A stretch of 64,000 nt of DNA, taken from Paenibacillus timonensis. GTDB taxonomy: Bacteria > Bacillota > Bacilli > Paenibacillales > Paenibacillaceae. A model generated the notes under the pieces. That model worked only from the letters and a program-made list of their open reading frames with translations, was not told the origin of the DNA and made no database searches. Positions 50,596 to 58,385 of this stretch are shown one piece after another. Made by a program: the position numbers and the translations under genes. Position 1 is the stretch's first letter. Each line of letters begins with the position of its first letter. The DNA lies in assembly GCF_022427145.1 (NCBI RefSeq), contig NZ_JAKSXN010000028.1:1-64000 (forward strand). The letters run 5' to 3'.

Positions 50596-51345
50596 ATGAA
50601 AAATAAAACATGGGTATTATTAGGACGATTAATGCGCAACATCATGCGCAGCCCGGATACGATTATCACGGTAGCGATTACGCCAATTGCGATGATGCTG
50701 TTATTTGTCTACGTCTTTGGAGGCGCCATAGAGGCAGGTACGAACAATTACGTCAATTATTTATTGCCGGGAATCTTGCTGATGGCGATTGCATCCGGCA
50801 TCTCTTACACGGCCTTCCGGCTGTTTGGGGATATAAAGAGCGGGTTGATGGCGCGTTTCATCACCATGCCGATCAAGCGCTCGTCGGTATTATGGGCTCA
50901 TGTATTGACATCGCTTGTTTCCAATGCGCTTACTGTCGTGGTGGTTTTCCTCGTCGCGCTTTTGATGGGCTTTCGTTCAAGCGCCGGTATCCTGGAATGG
51001 CTCGCGGTAGCCGGGATTCTCGGGTTGTTTACGCTGGCGCTGACATGGCTGGCGGTCATTCCCGGCCTGACAGCAAAGACAATGGAGGGGGCAACGGCCT
51101 TCTCGTACCCGTTGATATTCCTGCCGTTTATCAGTTCGGCCTTCGTCCCTACCGAAACCATGCCTAAAATTGTCCGTGCGTTCGCCGAGAACCAGCCCGT
51201 GACTTCCATCGTGAATGCGATTCGGGCCCTCCTCTATAAAGGCACGGTGGGTAACGAGATCTGGGTCGCGCTAGCCTGGTGCGTCGGCATTATGATCATC
51301 GCCTACTTCTTCGCCAGCAAAGCGTTTAGACGCCAATTAGGGTAG
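50596..51345 (+). CDS. ABC-2 type permease, DrrB-like
   Basis: The 249-residue membrane protein has six predicted helices and an N-terminal cytoplasmic segment before the first helix, as in DrrB. Its start codon follows the ATPase stop codon with no gap, and AAGGAGGAGA near the end of the ATPase gene serves as ribosome site, so both subunits are coupled. LPFISSAFVPTETMPKIVRAF is the conserved C-terminal motif of this permease family. A terminator follows. Confidence 0.88.
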   Translation: MKNKTWVLLGRLMRNIMRSPDTIITVAITPIAMMLLFVYVFGGAIEAGTNNYVNYLLPGILLMAIASGISYTAFRLFGDIKSGLMARFITMPIKRSSVLWAHVLTSLVSNALTVVVVFLVALLMGFRSSAGILEWLAVAGILGLFTLALTWLAVIPGLTAKTMEGATAFSYPLIFLPFISSAFVPTETMPKIVRAFAENQPVTSIVNAIRALLYKGTVGNEIWVALAWCVGIMIIAYFFASKAFRRQLG

Positions 51346-51363
51346 GTTATCCAGTATGACAGT

Positions 51364-51405
51364 CCTTGCCGTTACCTCGAATGGGGTAGGGCAAGGGCCT
51401 TTTTA
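51364..51405 (+). terminator. Terminator of the DUF1048-PadR-ABC block
   Basis: CCTTGCC (51364-51370) / GGCAAGG (51390-51396) with an inner TTACC/GGTA stem, followed by GCC and TTTTT. Confidence 0.75.
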
Positions 51406-51515
51406 ACTTCACCGTCTTTAGAATGGTAATTGACCGCAGTATAAAAAGAAGATATATTAATTTCATACATATAATTCCAGACGTAATTATCATGAGAATG
51501 TGTGGTGATGATCCG

Positions 51516-52883
51516 ATGAGTACCTCTACGATCCTGGAGGAAGTCCATTCTTTTATCAGAGAACATGATTTGAATTTGAGTCAATTCTCGATGAGGTTAA
51601 AAATTAACGCGGGAACGCTGAGTTATATATTGAACGGCAACCGAACCTTAACCATCGACCATTTGGACCGGATTTCGGAGATCATGGGCGTACCCATAGG
51701 GCATTATTACGAAAAATACATTGAGGATTATCTAAAAGAAAGGAACCCCAACTGGCGGAGAGTAGGCCCTTTCCTTCGAAGATGCGCCGAATTGGACAAG
51801 CTGGATTCCATTCGAAGAACGGTATGCCTGTTGCTGGATAATTTAACATACTCTACGTCCTTATTCGAGTTGGCCGAGGAATTTTTTGAGAAGGACTTGT
51901 ACGGTGCCGCAGAGATTCTGTATGAAAACGTAGCGATGAGCGAAACCAGACAGTATTCCGAGCGGTTGGCGGTATGTCAGTATCGGTTGTTTAAGATCCG
52001 GATCGGATCGGATCAGGCCCATAATCTCAAAATCGCGCATCAATTCGAACCCTACGTGGATCGGCTGGATGAAGTCTTGCAACTGGATGCGCTGAAGGAT
52101 TTGGCTAACTTGTATCGCTCACTTCGTGAGTGGGATCGGCTTGAGGTGTTGGCTAAGGAGATGGAACAAAAAGCAAGTATTATCTATTTTAGTGAACGAC
52201 GTTCGGAAGAAGGATTTCCCGAAATACAGCGCCGGCTTAGCAGACCCATGTTTGTATATATTGTATATGCCAAACTATTATGTGCAGAAGCATATGAAGG
52301 TAGAGAAGACTATGCTAAAGCGTTGGAATATACTTATCAATATACCGATTTAAGCTGGGTAAGGGAAAAGGATGAGGATACCAGACATTGGTTAGGTTTA
52401 TTTCAAAAATGGTCGAATGCCAACATCTATGTCAATCGACTCATGGTCGGTGAAATCGAATATTTATCCGATTACGTCGCGTTTATGGTAGAAAACCCTG
52501 ATGAAGTAATCACGTCGATTTCGAACGTGGTGTATGCTGCTAACCGATACCATATTGATGTAGATCATATACTACTTCAATTTAAGTCGGAGATTGAGGC
52601 CTATATAAACCGTAAACAAACAAATGACTTGTATAAAGATCAGGTTCTACTTGGTAAGTACAATCAATTTTTGTACGATCTTACTTATTACTATCTACAC
52701 AAAAAAGATTACACAATGGGTTTTAAATATTTGATGCAAGGACTTGAGAATTCAGTTAGAATTAATAATAAGGAAGCACTTCTGGATTTTATGATCCTAT
52801 TTGAACATCATAGGCATATGGCTAATATAGATATATGTGAAAATTATAAAAATGTCATAAACGAGGTGAAACGGAGTTTATGA
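51516..52883 (+). CDS. RRNPP-type peptide-sensing regulator (XRE helix-turn-helix plus TPR-like repeats)
   Basis: The 455-residue protein has an XRE-type helix-turn-helix (about 5-58; LSQFSMRLKINAGTLSYILNG, in part, and LDRISEIMGVP) followed by a long helical region (70-450) with TPR-like periodicity, for example FELAEEFFEKDLYGAAEILYENV. This is the architecture of PlcR, NprR, Rgg and the Paenibacillus receptors, which bind imported oligopeptides. ATG 51516 follows GTGGTGATG. The stop overlaps (ATGA) the start of a 39-codon gene encoding a secreted pro-peptide, as in Rap/Phr and similar pairs. The second half is strikingly AT-rich compared with its surroundings, a sign of transfer. Confidence 0.85.
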   Translation: MSTSTILEEVHSFIREHDLNLSQFSMRLKINAGTLSYILNGNRTLTIDHLDRISEIMGVPIGHYYEKYIEDYLKERNPNWRRVGPFLRRCAELDKLDSIRRTVCLLLDNLTYSTSLFELAEEFFEKDLYGAAEILYENVAMSETRQYSERLAVCQYRLFKIRIGSDQAHNLKIAHQFEPYVDRLDEVLQLDALKDLANLYRSLREWDRLEVLAKEMEQKASIIYFSERRSEEGFPEIQRRLSRPMFVYIVYAKLLCAEAYEGREDYAKALEYTYQYTDLSWVREKDEDTRHWLGLFQKWSNANIYVNRLMVGEIEYLSDYVAFMVENPDEVITSISNVVYAANRYHIDVDHILLQFKSEIEAYINRKQTNDLYKDQVLLGKYNQFLYDLTYYYLHKKDYTMGFKYLMQGLENSVRINNKEALLDFMILFEHHRHMANIDICENYKNVINEVKRSL

Positions 52884-52999
52884 AATCTAGGGTCTTTATT
52901 GTTGTAGCAGTTCTTTTTTCTCTATTATTTGCTGCTCCCGGTACGATTCATCATGATCAACCTAATTACACGGCCTTTGGTCAAAATGGTGGAGCTTAA
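52880..52999 (+). CDS. Small secreted pro-peptide, candidate autoinducer for the RRNPP receptor
   Basis: A 39-codon ORF starts at ATG 52880, overlapping the receptor's stop codon as ATGA, behind GAGGTGAAACGGAG. The product has a classic signal peptide: MKSR, a hydrophobic core (residues 5-17) and small residues AAPG at 18-21. The remaining tail is TIHHDQPNYTAFGQNGGA. Phr/PapR/NprX-type signals have this form: they are exported, trimmed to a C-terminal 5-10-mer and re-imported by Opp. It resembles the AloR-AloP pairs described in Paenibacillus polymyxa, which is recalled and not checked. A strong terminator follows 15 bp later. Confidence 0.75.
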   Translation: MKSRVFIVVAVLFSLLFAAPGTIHHDQPNYTAFGQNGGA

Positions 53000-53014
53000 G
53001 GAAGTTCATTACGT

Positions 53015-53057
53015 AAAACGCCTATTCGTTGAAGTTTAAACGAATAGGCGTTTTTTT
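53015..53057 (+). terminator. Terminator of the receptor/pro-peptide operon
   Basis: A perfect 16-bp stem (53015-53030 / 53039-53054) with an 8-nt loop runs into seven T, 15 bp after the pro-peptide stop. Confidence 0.92.
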
Positions 53058-53140
53058 CAAAAGATGAGAAAAGTATAAATTCGAGGGAAAGATTCTCTTA
53101 TCGTATCGTAAGAAGAAGATCAACACCCTCTGGCCGGATG

Positions 53141-53244
53141 CTTTGCACGATTATCCCCTTTAATCAGATCGCCGAGAACCGGAGAAGAGCTCGCCTCACT
53201 CCGGACCCCGAGCCCCCCTGAACGAAAGGGATAATCGCGCAAAG
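53141..53244. other. Structured ~104-bp palindrome of unknown nature
   Basis: In the 374-bp gap, CTTTGCACGATTATCCCC (from 53141) pairs with the complement at 53225-53244 over about 19 bp with one mismatch and a bulge. The enclosed 63 bases hold another perfect stem, CCGGAG (53179-53184) / CTCCGG (53199-53204). No ORF is supported. It could encode a structured RNA or be a relic of a mobile element. The rest of the gap shows nothing recognisable. Confidence 0.45.
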
Positions 53245-53373
53245 GCAGCAAGAGAGGGACATCAAGCATATCATCATTGCAGAAGTAAAGTTATTCGGTC
53301 CGGAGGATTGCACTTATTTGAAGCTCACAAGGTAGAAGTTAGCTCCCACCGAACACGCCGTCAGGCGTTTTAC

Positions 53374-54147
53374 TTACCGTATCACAATAACTTGCCGCAA
53401 ATCACGGGAATCCCCGTTCAGCTTGGTTTCGGCGGCGTTCAGCTGCGCCGAGCCGTCGCCGTCGAGGAAGATGCCGTCGACGAGTTGGCCGCCGGCAAGC
53501 GTTGCCTTGACTGCCGAACGGAACGCCTCGGCGGTGCAGCGGGTGGGCGTGACGATCAGCCACAACCGGCCGTCCGCGTCATAGGCGAGACCGGAGCGTA
53601 GCCGGTTCTCGTCCGGATTCGGCAGATGCTCGGCATCGATTGCCGCCGCCCGCCACCCGGCGTCATCCTGAATCTTCATGCTGACGCCGCCCTGGGCAAA
53701 ATAGCGGGAGCGATCCGTGACGGCAAGCTCGTCTGCGGCGGAAGCCACCTGTATCGAGAAACCGCCCGCGGCGCCGTCCCATACGAGCGTGCCGCGGGCG
53801 TATTTGGCGTTGAACCAGCCGGAGCCGTAAGCGCCAGCCGCGCCTTGAATCGGCTGGTCATCGTTCACCGCGATCGACAATACGGCGTCGTTATAGAAAA
53901 AGCCGCCGTTGATGCCGTACACGCGGTAACGTCCCAGCGGCCGGTCGGCCGCCTGCAGCTCGACCCGCTCCGGATCGACGACCAAGGCATGCAGCTTGAC
54001 GCCGTTGCTCGCGGTGAGCTCGTAATAATCATAGTTGTGCGGGAGCAGGTAGCGGCTGCCCCAGCCGATCATCAGCAGGATGCAGAAAAAGATCGCCACG
54101 GCCGAAGCCGCGGCGATCCCCCAGCGCCGCCCATTAATCGGCAACAT
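53374..54147 (-). CDS. NAGPA-domain (phosphodiester glycosidase) membrane-anchored protein
   Basis: The 257-residue protein has one N-terminal membrane helix (about 10-28) and an extracellular NAGPA/DUF2233 domain with VYGINGGFFYND near the start of the domain and GIFLDGDGSAQL near the end. The human relative removes N-acetylglucosamine from phosphodiesters; bacterial members act on cell-wall or exopolysaccharide glycans, for example YbbA/YngK neighbours. The start overlaps the last 14 bp of the M42 peptidase gene. It is the last gene of the lapA-M42-NAGPA operon. Confidence 0.83.
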   Translation of the reverse strand: MLPINGRRWGIAAASAVAIFFCILLMIGWGSRYLLPHNYDYYELTASNGVKLHALVVDPERVELQAADRPLGRYRVYGINGGFFYNDAVLSIAVNDDQPIQGAAGAYGSGWFNAKYARGTLVWDGAAGGFSIQVASAADELAVTDRSRYFAQGGVSMKIQDDAGWRAAAIDAEHLPNPDENRLRSGLAYDADGRLWLIVTPTRCTAEAFRSAVKATLAGGQLVDGIFLDGDGSAQLNAAETKLNGDSRDLRQVIVIR

Positions 54148-55171
54148 AAGCCGCTAACAGGCGGGTCGTATTGATGACCGCCAGTTTATGGGTTCGCTCC
54201 ATGGCGTGCGAGGCGTGTACGCCCGGTCCGATGAGCGCGGCGCGGATATTGTGGCCACCGTGCAGCGCAGCCGAGGCATCGGAGCCGTAATGCGGATAGA
54301 TATCGACCGCATGCGGAATGCCAAGGCCTCGGGCAAGCTCGATCAACCGGCTGGTCATCTCATAGTCGTACGGGCCGGTGGAGTCCTTCGCGCAAATCGA
54401 GACGTCGGTCTCTTTGCAGCTCAAATCATCGCCCATGGCGCCCATGTCGACGGCGATCATTTCGTTCACGCCGTCCGGAATCCAGGAAGCGCCATGCCCG
54501 ACTTCCTCATAGTTGGAGATAAGGAATACGAGGTCATGCCGCGGGATCCAGCCTTCGCGGCGGCTCGATTCGATGAGCCCGAACAGGGCGGCTACGCTCG
54601 CCTTGTCGTCCAGATGGCGGGATTTGATGTACCCGCTTGACGTCACGACGGCCCGGGCATCAAACGAAATGAAGTCGCCGACGCCAATGCCAAGCTTCAG
54701 CACGTCTTCTTTATTCTCTACGACCTCGTCGATCCGTACCTCCATGTTCTTCTCCTCGCGTTTGAACTCGCGGGCGTCGCTGTAGACGTGAACGGAAGGG
54801 TGGGTCGACAGGATCGTGCCGGTATATACCCGGCCGCTGCGGGTGTGGATTTGGCAGTATTCGTTTTCGATGCTGTGCATCATGAACCCGCCAACCGAGG
54901 TGATCGCCAGCGTGCCGTTCGGACGGACGGCGCGCACCATAGCGCCTAACGTGTCGACGTGGGCGCTAAGCGCGATGCGCCGCGACGAATCGCGGCCGGG
55001 CAGGGTCAGGAGGGCGCCGCCCTTTTCATTGAAGCTGCAAGGCACGCCGAGGGCTTCGGCCTCACGCGCGATCAACGACATGATACCGTGCGTAAACCCG
55101 CTAGGGCTTGGCGTATCCAGCAATGTTTTCAATAAATTTAAGATATAGGTTTCATTCGGTTGAATATTCAT
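54134..55171 (-). CDS. M42-family metallopeptidase
   Basis: The 345-residue protein is an M42 (glutamyl/tetrahedral aminopeptidase, TET-like) enzyme: metal ligands are in LSAHVDTLG, SRHLDDKAS, SNYEEVGHG, AVDMGAMG and HASHAMER. These enzymes form dodecamers that trim peptides; B. subtilis has YsdC, YtoP and FrvX-like copies. ATG 55171 follows AAAGGAGG. It lies between a LapA-like gene and the NAGPA gene in one operon. Substrate preference is not visible. Confidence 0.9.
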   Translation of the reverse strand: MNIQPNETYILNLLKTLLDTPSPSGFTHGIMSLIAREAEALGVPCSFNEKGGALLTLPGRDSSRRIALSAHVDTLGAMVRAVRPNGTLAITSVGGFMMHSIENEYCQIHTRSGRVYTGTILSTHPSVHVYSDAREFKREEKNMEVRIDEVVENKEDVLKLGIGVGDFISFDARAVVTSSGYIKSRHLDDKASVAALFGLIESSRREGWIPRHDLVFLISNYEEVGHGASWIPDGVNEMIAVDMGAMGDDLSCKETDVSICAKDSTGPYDYEMTSRLIELARGLGIPHAVDIYPHYGSDASAALHGGHNIRAALIGPGVHASHAMERTHKLAVINTTRLLAAYVAD

Positions 55172-55183
55172 GGGAAACCTCCT

Positions 55184-55564
55184 TTAAGGGTTAGTGATGG
55201 GGGAATCCTCCTCCACCGGTTCGGTTCCGGTTCCAGGTTCGGTTTCGTTTTCGGCCGATTTCTTCTTCTTGCCGCGTTCCGGCTTCTCGGTTTCCGGGAA
55301 GATATAACCGGTCGCTTCCTGGATATGTACAAGCTTGGCATGCAAGCCTTTGACTTCGCGCTGCAGCCGGTAACCGCGGTAAATGCCAAACGAGCCGACG
55401 ATGATGCCGCCGAGCAGCGTACTGCCGAGGATCAGCAAAATCAGCGGGAGGCTGACCGAGCCGAACAGCAAATTGACCTGCACCGGATCGACGTTAATTA
55501 CGGCAAATACGGCGGTGATCAAAGCGAAGATCAGGGCTAAAATCAGGGACCATTGAATTTTCAT
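55184..55564 (-). CDS. LapA-family (DUF1049) membrane protein
   Basis: The 126-residue protein has two membrane helices (about 5-24 and 40-62) and a coiled-coil/charged C-terminus, matching the LapA/YciS family. In E. coli LapA helps lipopolysaccharide regulation; in Bacillota the role is unknown. The C-terminal 30 residues are rich in Glu, Lys and Pro. ATG 55564 follows AAGGAGG. It is the first gene of the operon with M42 and NAGPA proteins. Confidence 0.82.
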   Translation of the reverse strand: MKIQWSLILALIFALITAVFAVINVDPVQVNLLFGSVSLPLILLILGSTLLGGIIVGSFGIYRGYRLQREVKGLHAKLVHIQEATGYIFPETEKPERGKKKKSAENETEPGTGTEPVEEDSPITNP

Positions 55565-55592
55565 GAGGATACACCTCCTTCTAGGACAGTAT

Positions 55593-55625
55593 AAAATCCC
55601 TTGTCCGTTAAGGGCAAGGGATTTT
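55593..55625 (-). terminator. Terminator of pepF
   Basis: AAAATCCCTTG (55593-55603) / CAAGGGATTTT (55615-55625) is a perfect 11-bp stem just past the pepF stop codon on the minus strand. Confidence 0.75.
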
Positions 55626-55648
55626 GTGGTAGCTCTAGGGCAAGTACG

Positions 55649-57439
55649 TTAGTTCGTCAATTGTTCCATTTGCGCGATGACGTTCTCGAATACGCTCATC
55701 GCTTCGCGGATCGGCTCCGGCGAGGACATGTCGACCCCGGCTTTTTTCAGGATATTGATCGAATAGTCGCTGCCGCCGCTCTTCAGAAATCCAAGATACC
55801 GATCAACGGCAGGTTTGCCTTCCTCGAGAATTTGCTTCGAGAAGCTCGTCGCCGCGGAGAAGCCCGTTGCGTATTTGTACACGTAAAAGCTCGTGTAGAA
55901 ATGAGGGATGCGAGCCCATTCCATTTCGATATCCTGGTCGACGACCATGTCTTTGCCGTGGTATTTCACGTTCAAATCGTAATATATCTCCGACAGCTCC
56001 TGCGGCGTGAGCGATTCCCCGGCTTCGGCACGCTCGTGGATGAGCTTCTCGAATTCGGCGAACATCGTTTGCCGGAATAACGTGGTCCGGAACTGGTCGG
56101 CATAGTACGTCAGCAGGTACAGCTTCTGTTTCGGATCGGTTGATTTCTTGAGCAGATAATCCATCAGCAGCGCTTCGTTGGTCGTCGAGGCGACTTCAGC
56201 CAGGAAGATGGTGTATTGCGCATCCCGGTATTTCAAGGCTTCATCCGAAAAATAGGAATGCAGCGCGTGGCCCATCTCATGCGCCAGCGTAAACATGCTG
56301 TTCAAGTTGTCCTTGTGGTTCAGCAGCACGTATGGATGGGTGCCGTAGGCCCCCCAGCTGTAAGCGCCGGTGCGTTTGCCTTCGTTCTCGTATACGTCGA
56401 TCCAACGGTTCTCGAAGCCTTCGCGCAGCACTTTCAGGTAATCCTCGCCCAACGGCTGCAGCCCTTCCTCGACCATGTTCTTCGCTTCCTCATAAGAGAT
56501 ATCCCACTTGTATTCCTCTACGAGCGGGGCGAACAGATCGTACATATGCAGCTCGTCAACGCCCAGCAGCTTCTTGCGCAGCTTCATGTAACGTCGCAGA
56601 AGCGGCAGGCTCTCATGCACGGCGTCGATCAGGTTCGTATACACTTCCTTCGGAATGTTGTCGCCATAGAGGGACATTTCCAGCACGGAAGGGTATTTGC
56701 GTACCCGGGAATAAAACATGTTTTTATTGACGTTCGCGCTCAGCGTGGAGGCGATAGTGTTTTTTTGCTTACGATAGGTTTCGTACACGGCTTTGAACGC
56801 CCGCTCGCGTACTTCGCGGTTCGGGTTCTCCAGGAACTGGATGTAGCTGCCGTGGGTCAAATCGACGTCGTTCCCGTTTTCGTCCTTGATCTTCGGGAAT
56901 TTCATATCGGCGTTGTTGATCATGCCGAAAATTTGCTGCGGCGCTTGCGACAAATTGCCGACCTGGGCGAGCAGCGCTTCTTCCGTTTTGCTCAGCACAT
57001 GCGCTTTCTCGCGTTTAATCTCCTGCAAAGTGAATTTGTAATCCGCAAGCACGGGATCGCTAATCAGCTTGTCGAGCTCCTGCTCGGGCAGGGCCAGAAT
57101 TTCCGGGGTAATAAAAGACAAGGCCTCGCTGACTTCAACGCTTAATTTTTTGGCTTTTTGCACAAGAGCCTGATATGTAGGGTTGGTGGTATCCTCATCA
57201 TGATTGAGATGGGCGTAAACATAGAGCCGTTCGATTTGTAAAGACAAATCGTCCTCCAGCTCGAATACGGCTTTGATGCTCTCCGCGTTGGTGAGCTTGC
57301 CTTCGAATTCGGCCGCTTTGTCCTTCAACGTCTTGAGTTCGTTGTACGATTTGTCCCAAGCAGCTTGGTCGGGGAACAAATCCTGCAGTTTCCATGTATT
57401 CTCCTGCGGTACCTCGGAACGTTTCAATACAGTGCTCAT
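55649..57439 (-). CDS. pepF: Oligoendopeptidase F (M3 family)
   Basis: The 596-residue form starting at ATG 57439 (AAAGGAGG, 6-7 bp upstream) gives MSTVLKRSEVPQENTWKLQDLFPDQ, the usual PepF N-terminus. The zinc site is HEMGHALHSYF with the downstream Glu region FLAEVASTTNEALL. PepF is a cytoplasmic M3 metallopeptidase that degrades oligopeptides of 7-17 residues. The frame stays open another 46 codons upstream to a second well-placed ATG at 57577 and encodes a signal peptide there (separate entry). Transcription is from its own region, against nothing nearby, and a terminator follows. Confidence 0.92.
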   Translation of the reverse strand: MSTVLKRSEVPQENTWKLQDLFPDQAAWDKSYNELKTLKDKAAEFEGKLTNAESIKAVFELEDDLSLQIERLYVYAHLNHDEDTTNPTYQALVQKAKKLSVEVSEALSFITPEILALPEQELDKLISDPVLADYKFTLQEIKREKAHVLSKTEEALLAQVGNLSQAPQQIFGMINNADMKFPKIKDENGNDVDLTHGSYIQFLENPNREVRERAFKAVYETYRKQKNTIASTLSANVNKNMFYSRVRKYPSVLEMSLYGDNIPKEVYTNLIDAVHESLPLLRRYMKLRKKLLGVDELHMYDLFAPLVEEYKWDISYEEAKNMVEEGLQPLGEDYLKVLREGFENRWIDVYENEGKRTGAYSWGAYGTHPYVLLNHKDNLNSMFTLAHEMGHALHSYFSDEALKYRDAQYTIFLAEVASTTNEALLMDYLLKKSTDPKQKLYLLTYYADQFRTTLFRQTMFAEFEKLIHERAEAGESLTPQELSEIYYDLNVKYHGKDMVVDQDIEMEWARIPHFYTSFYVYKYATGFSAATSFSKQILEEGKPAVDRYLGFLKSGGSDYSINILKKAGVDMSSPEPIREAMSVFENVIAQMEQLTN

Positions 57440-57577
57440 CGGAATCCTCCTTTGGGTTGGGTAAGATGATAATTCAGATTGGCCCATCGCGGCGCTGCCC
57501 GGGAATGCGGCAGACAGCAGGCAGCCGGTCAGCAGCAGGGGAATCGCGCGTTGGATGCGCATGCGCTTGTGTCGCAT
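57440..57577 (-). other. In-frame secretory N-terminal extension of pepF
   Basis: From ATG 57577, 9 bp after GGGAGG, 46 codons run without a stop into pepF. They encode MRHKRMRIQR, a hydrophobic core (AIPLLLTGCLLSAAF) and PGSAAMGQ, with a signal-peptidase I site after SAA or a lipobox LLTGC. Two starts with good ribosome sites could yield a secreted and a cytoplasmic PepF. Alternatively only one start is used. Confidence 0.5.
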
Positions 57578-57697
57578 ACCGGAAAACCTCCCATCATCAA
57601 GTCGGGAGCCCGAATTCCAGCCAAAACCGAGGGTCCGGCTGGCGGACTTCGGGCATTTTCCTAGTATGGCCGCCTGCTGCGGGAAATATAGGGGTGA

Positions 57698-57871
57698 TCA
57701 AGCAAGGAAGCTGTAAATCATCAGCCCAAACGCCACCACGATCAACAGGACGGAGGCGAGGGCCAGGCTGCGTCTAAGGCGAGGCTGCAGGCGATCCTTG
57801 TTCAGGATGACCACGACGCCAAGCGCAAATGCGCAAATGATGAAGATCAGGAGGTTGGAACTATCCATCAT
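57698..57871 (-). CDS. Small two-helix membrane protein
   Basis: A 57-codon ORF (ATG 57871 or 57868, behind CGGAG) encodes two hydrophobic helices: NLLIFIICAFALGVVVIL and, after a basic loop KDRLQPRLRR, ASVLLIVVAFGLMIYSFL. No known family comes to mind. It lies between pepF and another small gene on the same strand. The base use is like its neighbours and the hydrophobic pattern is regular, so it is likely real, but only conservation would prove it. Confidence 0.55.
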   Translation of the reverse strand: MMDSSNLLIFIICAFALGVVVILNKDRLQPRLRRSLALASVLLIVVAFGLMIYSFLA

Positions 57872-57912
57872 AATTCATGCTCCGTTTCGTCAAGAATGGT
57901 CCAGACAGCGGG

Positions 57913-58146
57913 TTAAACCTGCTTGAAGGCGTTCATGATTTCATCCCATTCCGCCTCATTGCCGGCATACTCCTCTTTGGGGAACCGGCGTTTCACCCAA
58001 TCCATCATGGCAGGGCGGCTGAGGAACGTATGCGATTCCTCGCCCCATTGGTCGGAAATTTCGCGGAGAACGATGTATTTTCCTTGAACCTCTACCGTCA
58101 TCATATTCCATTTGTCTTTTTTGTATATTTCGTGTTTTTTGATCAT
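57913..58146 (-). CDS. Small conserved-looking hypothetical protein
   Basis: The 77-residue acidic/basic soluble product (MIKKHEIYKK, then VEVQGKYIVLREISDQWGEESHTFLSRP, in pieces, and WVKRRFPKEEY) has no recognised domain. The start is ATG 58146, 10 bp after GGAG; an ATG pair at 58104 is an alternative. It has the Trp-rich, mixed-charge look of small Paenibacillus hypotheticals. It is separated from the small membrane gene by 41 bp, so they may share a transcript. Confidence 0.6.
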   Translation of the reverse strand: MIKKHEIYKKDKWNMMTVEVQGKYIVLREISDQWGEESHTFLSRPAMMDWVKRRFPKEEYAGNEAEWDEIMNAFKQV

Positions 58147-58310
58147 CTCTGGCGTTCTCCAATCTTTGGCTTTACGCTCGCAGGTATGAAACCCGCGGAA
58201 AAATGGTAATATTTTATGTAAAATGATAACTCACGCCCCCGAGGAAAGCAAATGAAACCGTACGTTCCGCCGCGGGTTTCGGCCCGCAAAGGTTTGGGCG
58301 AACTGACACG

Positions 58311-58339
58311 TTGCATTGTCGGTGGGCATAGAGTATAAT
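58311..58339 (+). promoter_or_regulatory. Promoter of the cold-shock gene
   Basis: TTGCAT (58311-58316), 17-bp spacer, TATAAT (58334-58339). The leader of about 40 nt is shorter than the long cold-shock leaders of E. coli. Confidence 0.65.
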
Positions 58340-58385
58340 ATGGGTATTCGTCAATGATGACGATTATTTTTAGGAGGTTGTTCAT

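Noticed and set aside
53141-53244. Integron attC site or tRNA-like structure.
   Set aside because: No conserved attC core sequences flank the palindrome, and it does not fold as a cloverleaf.
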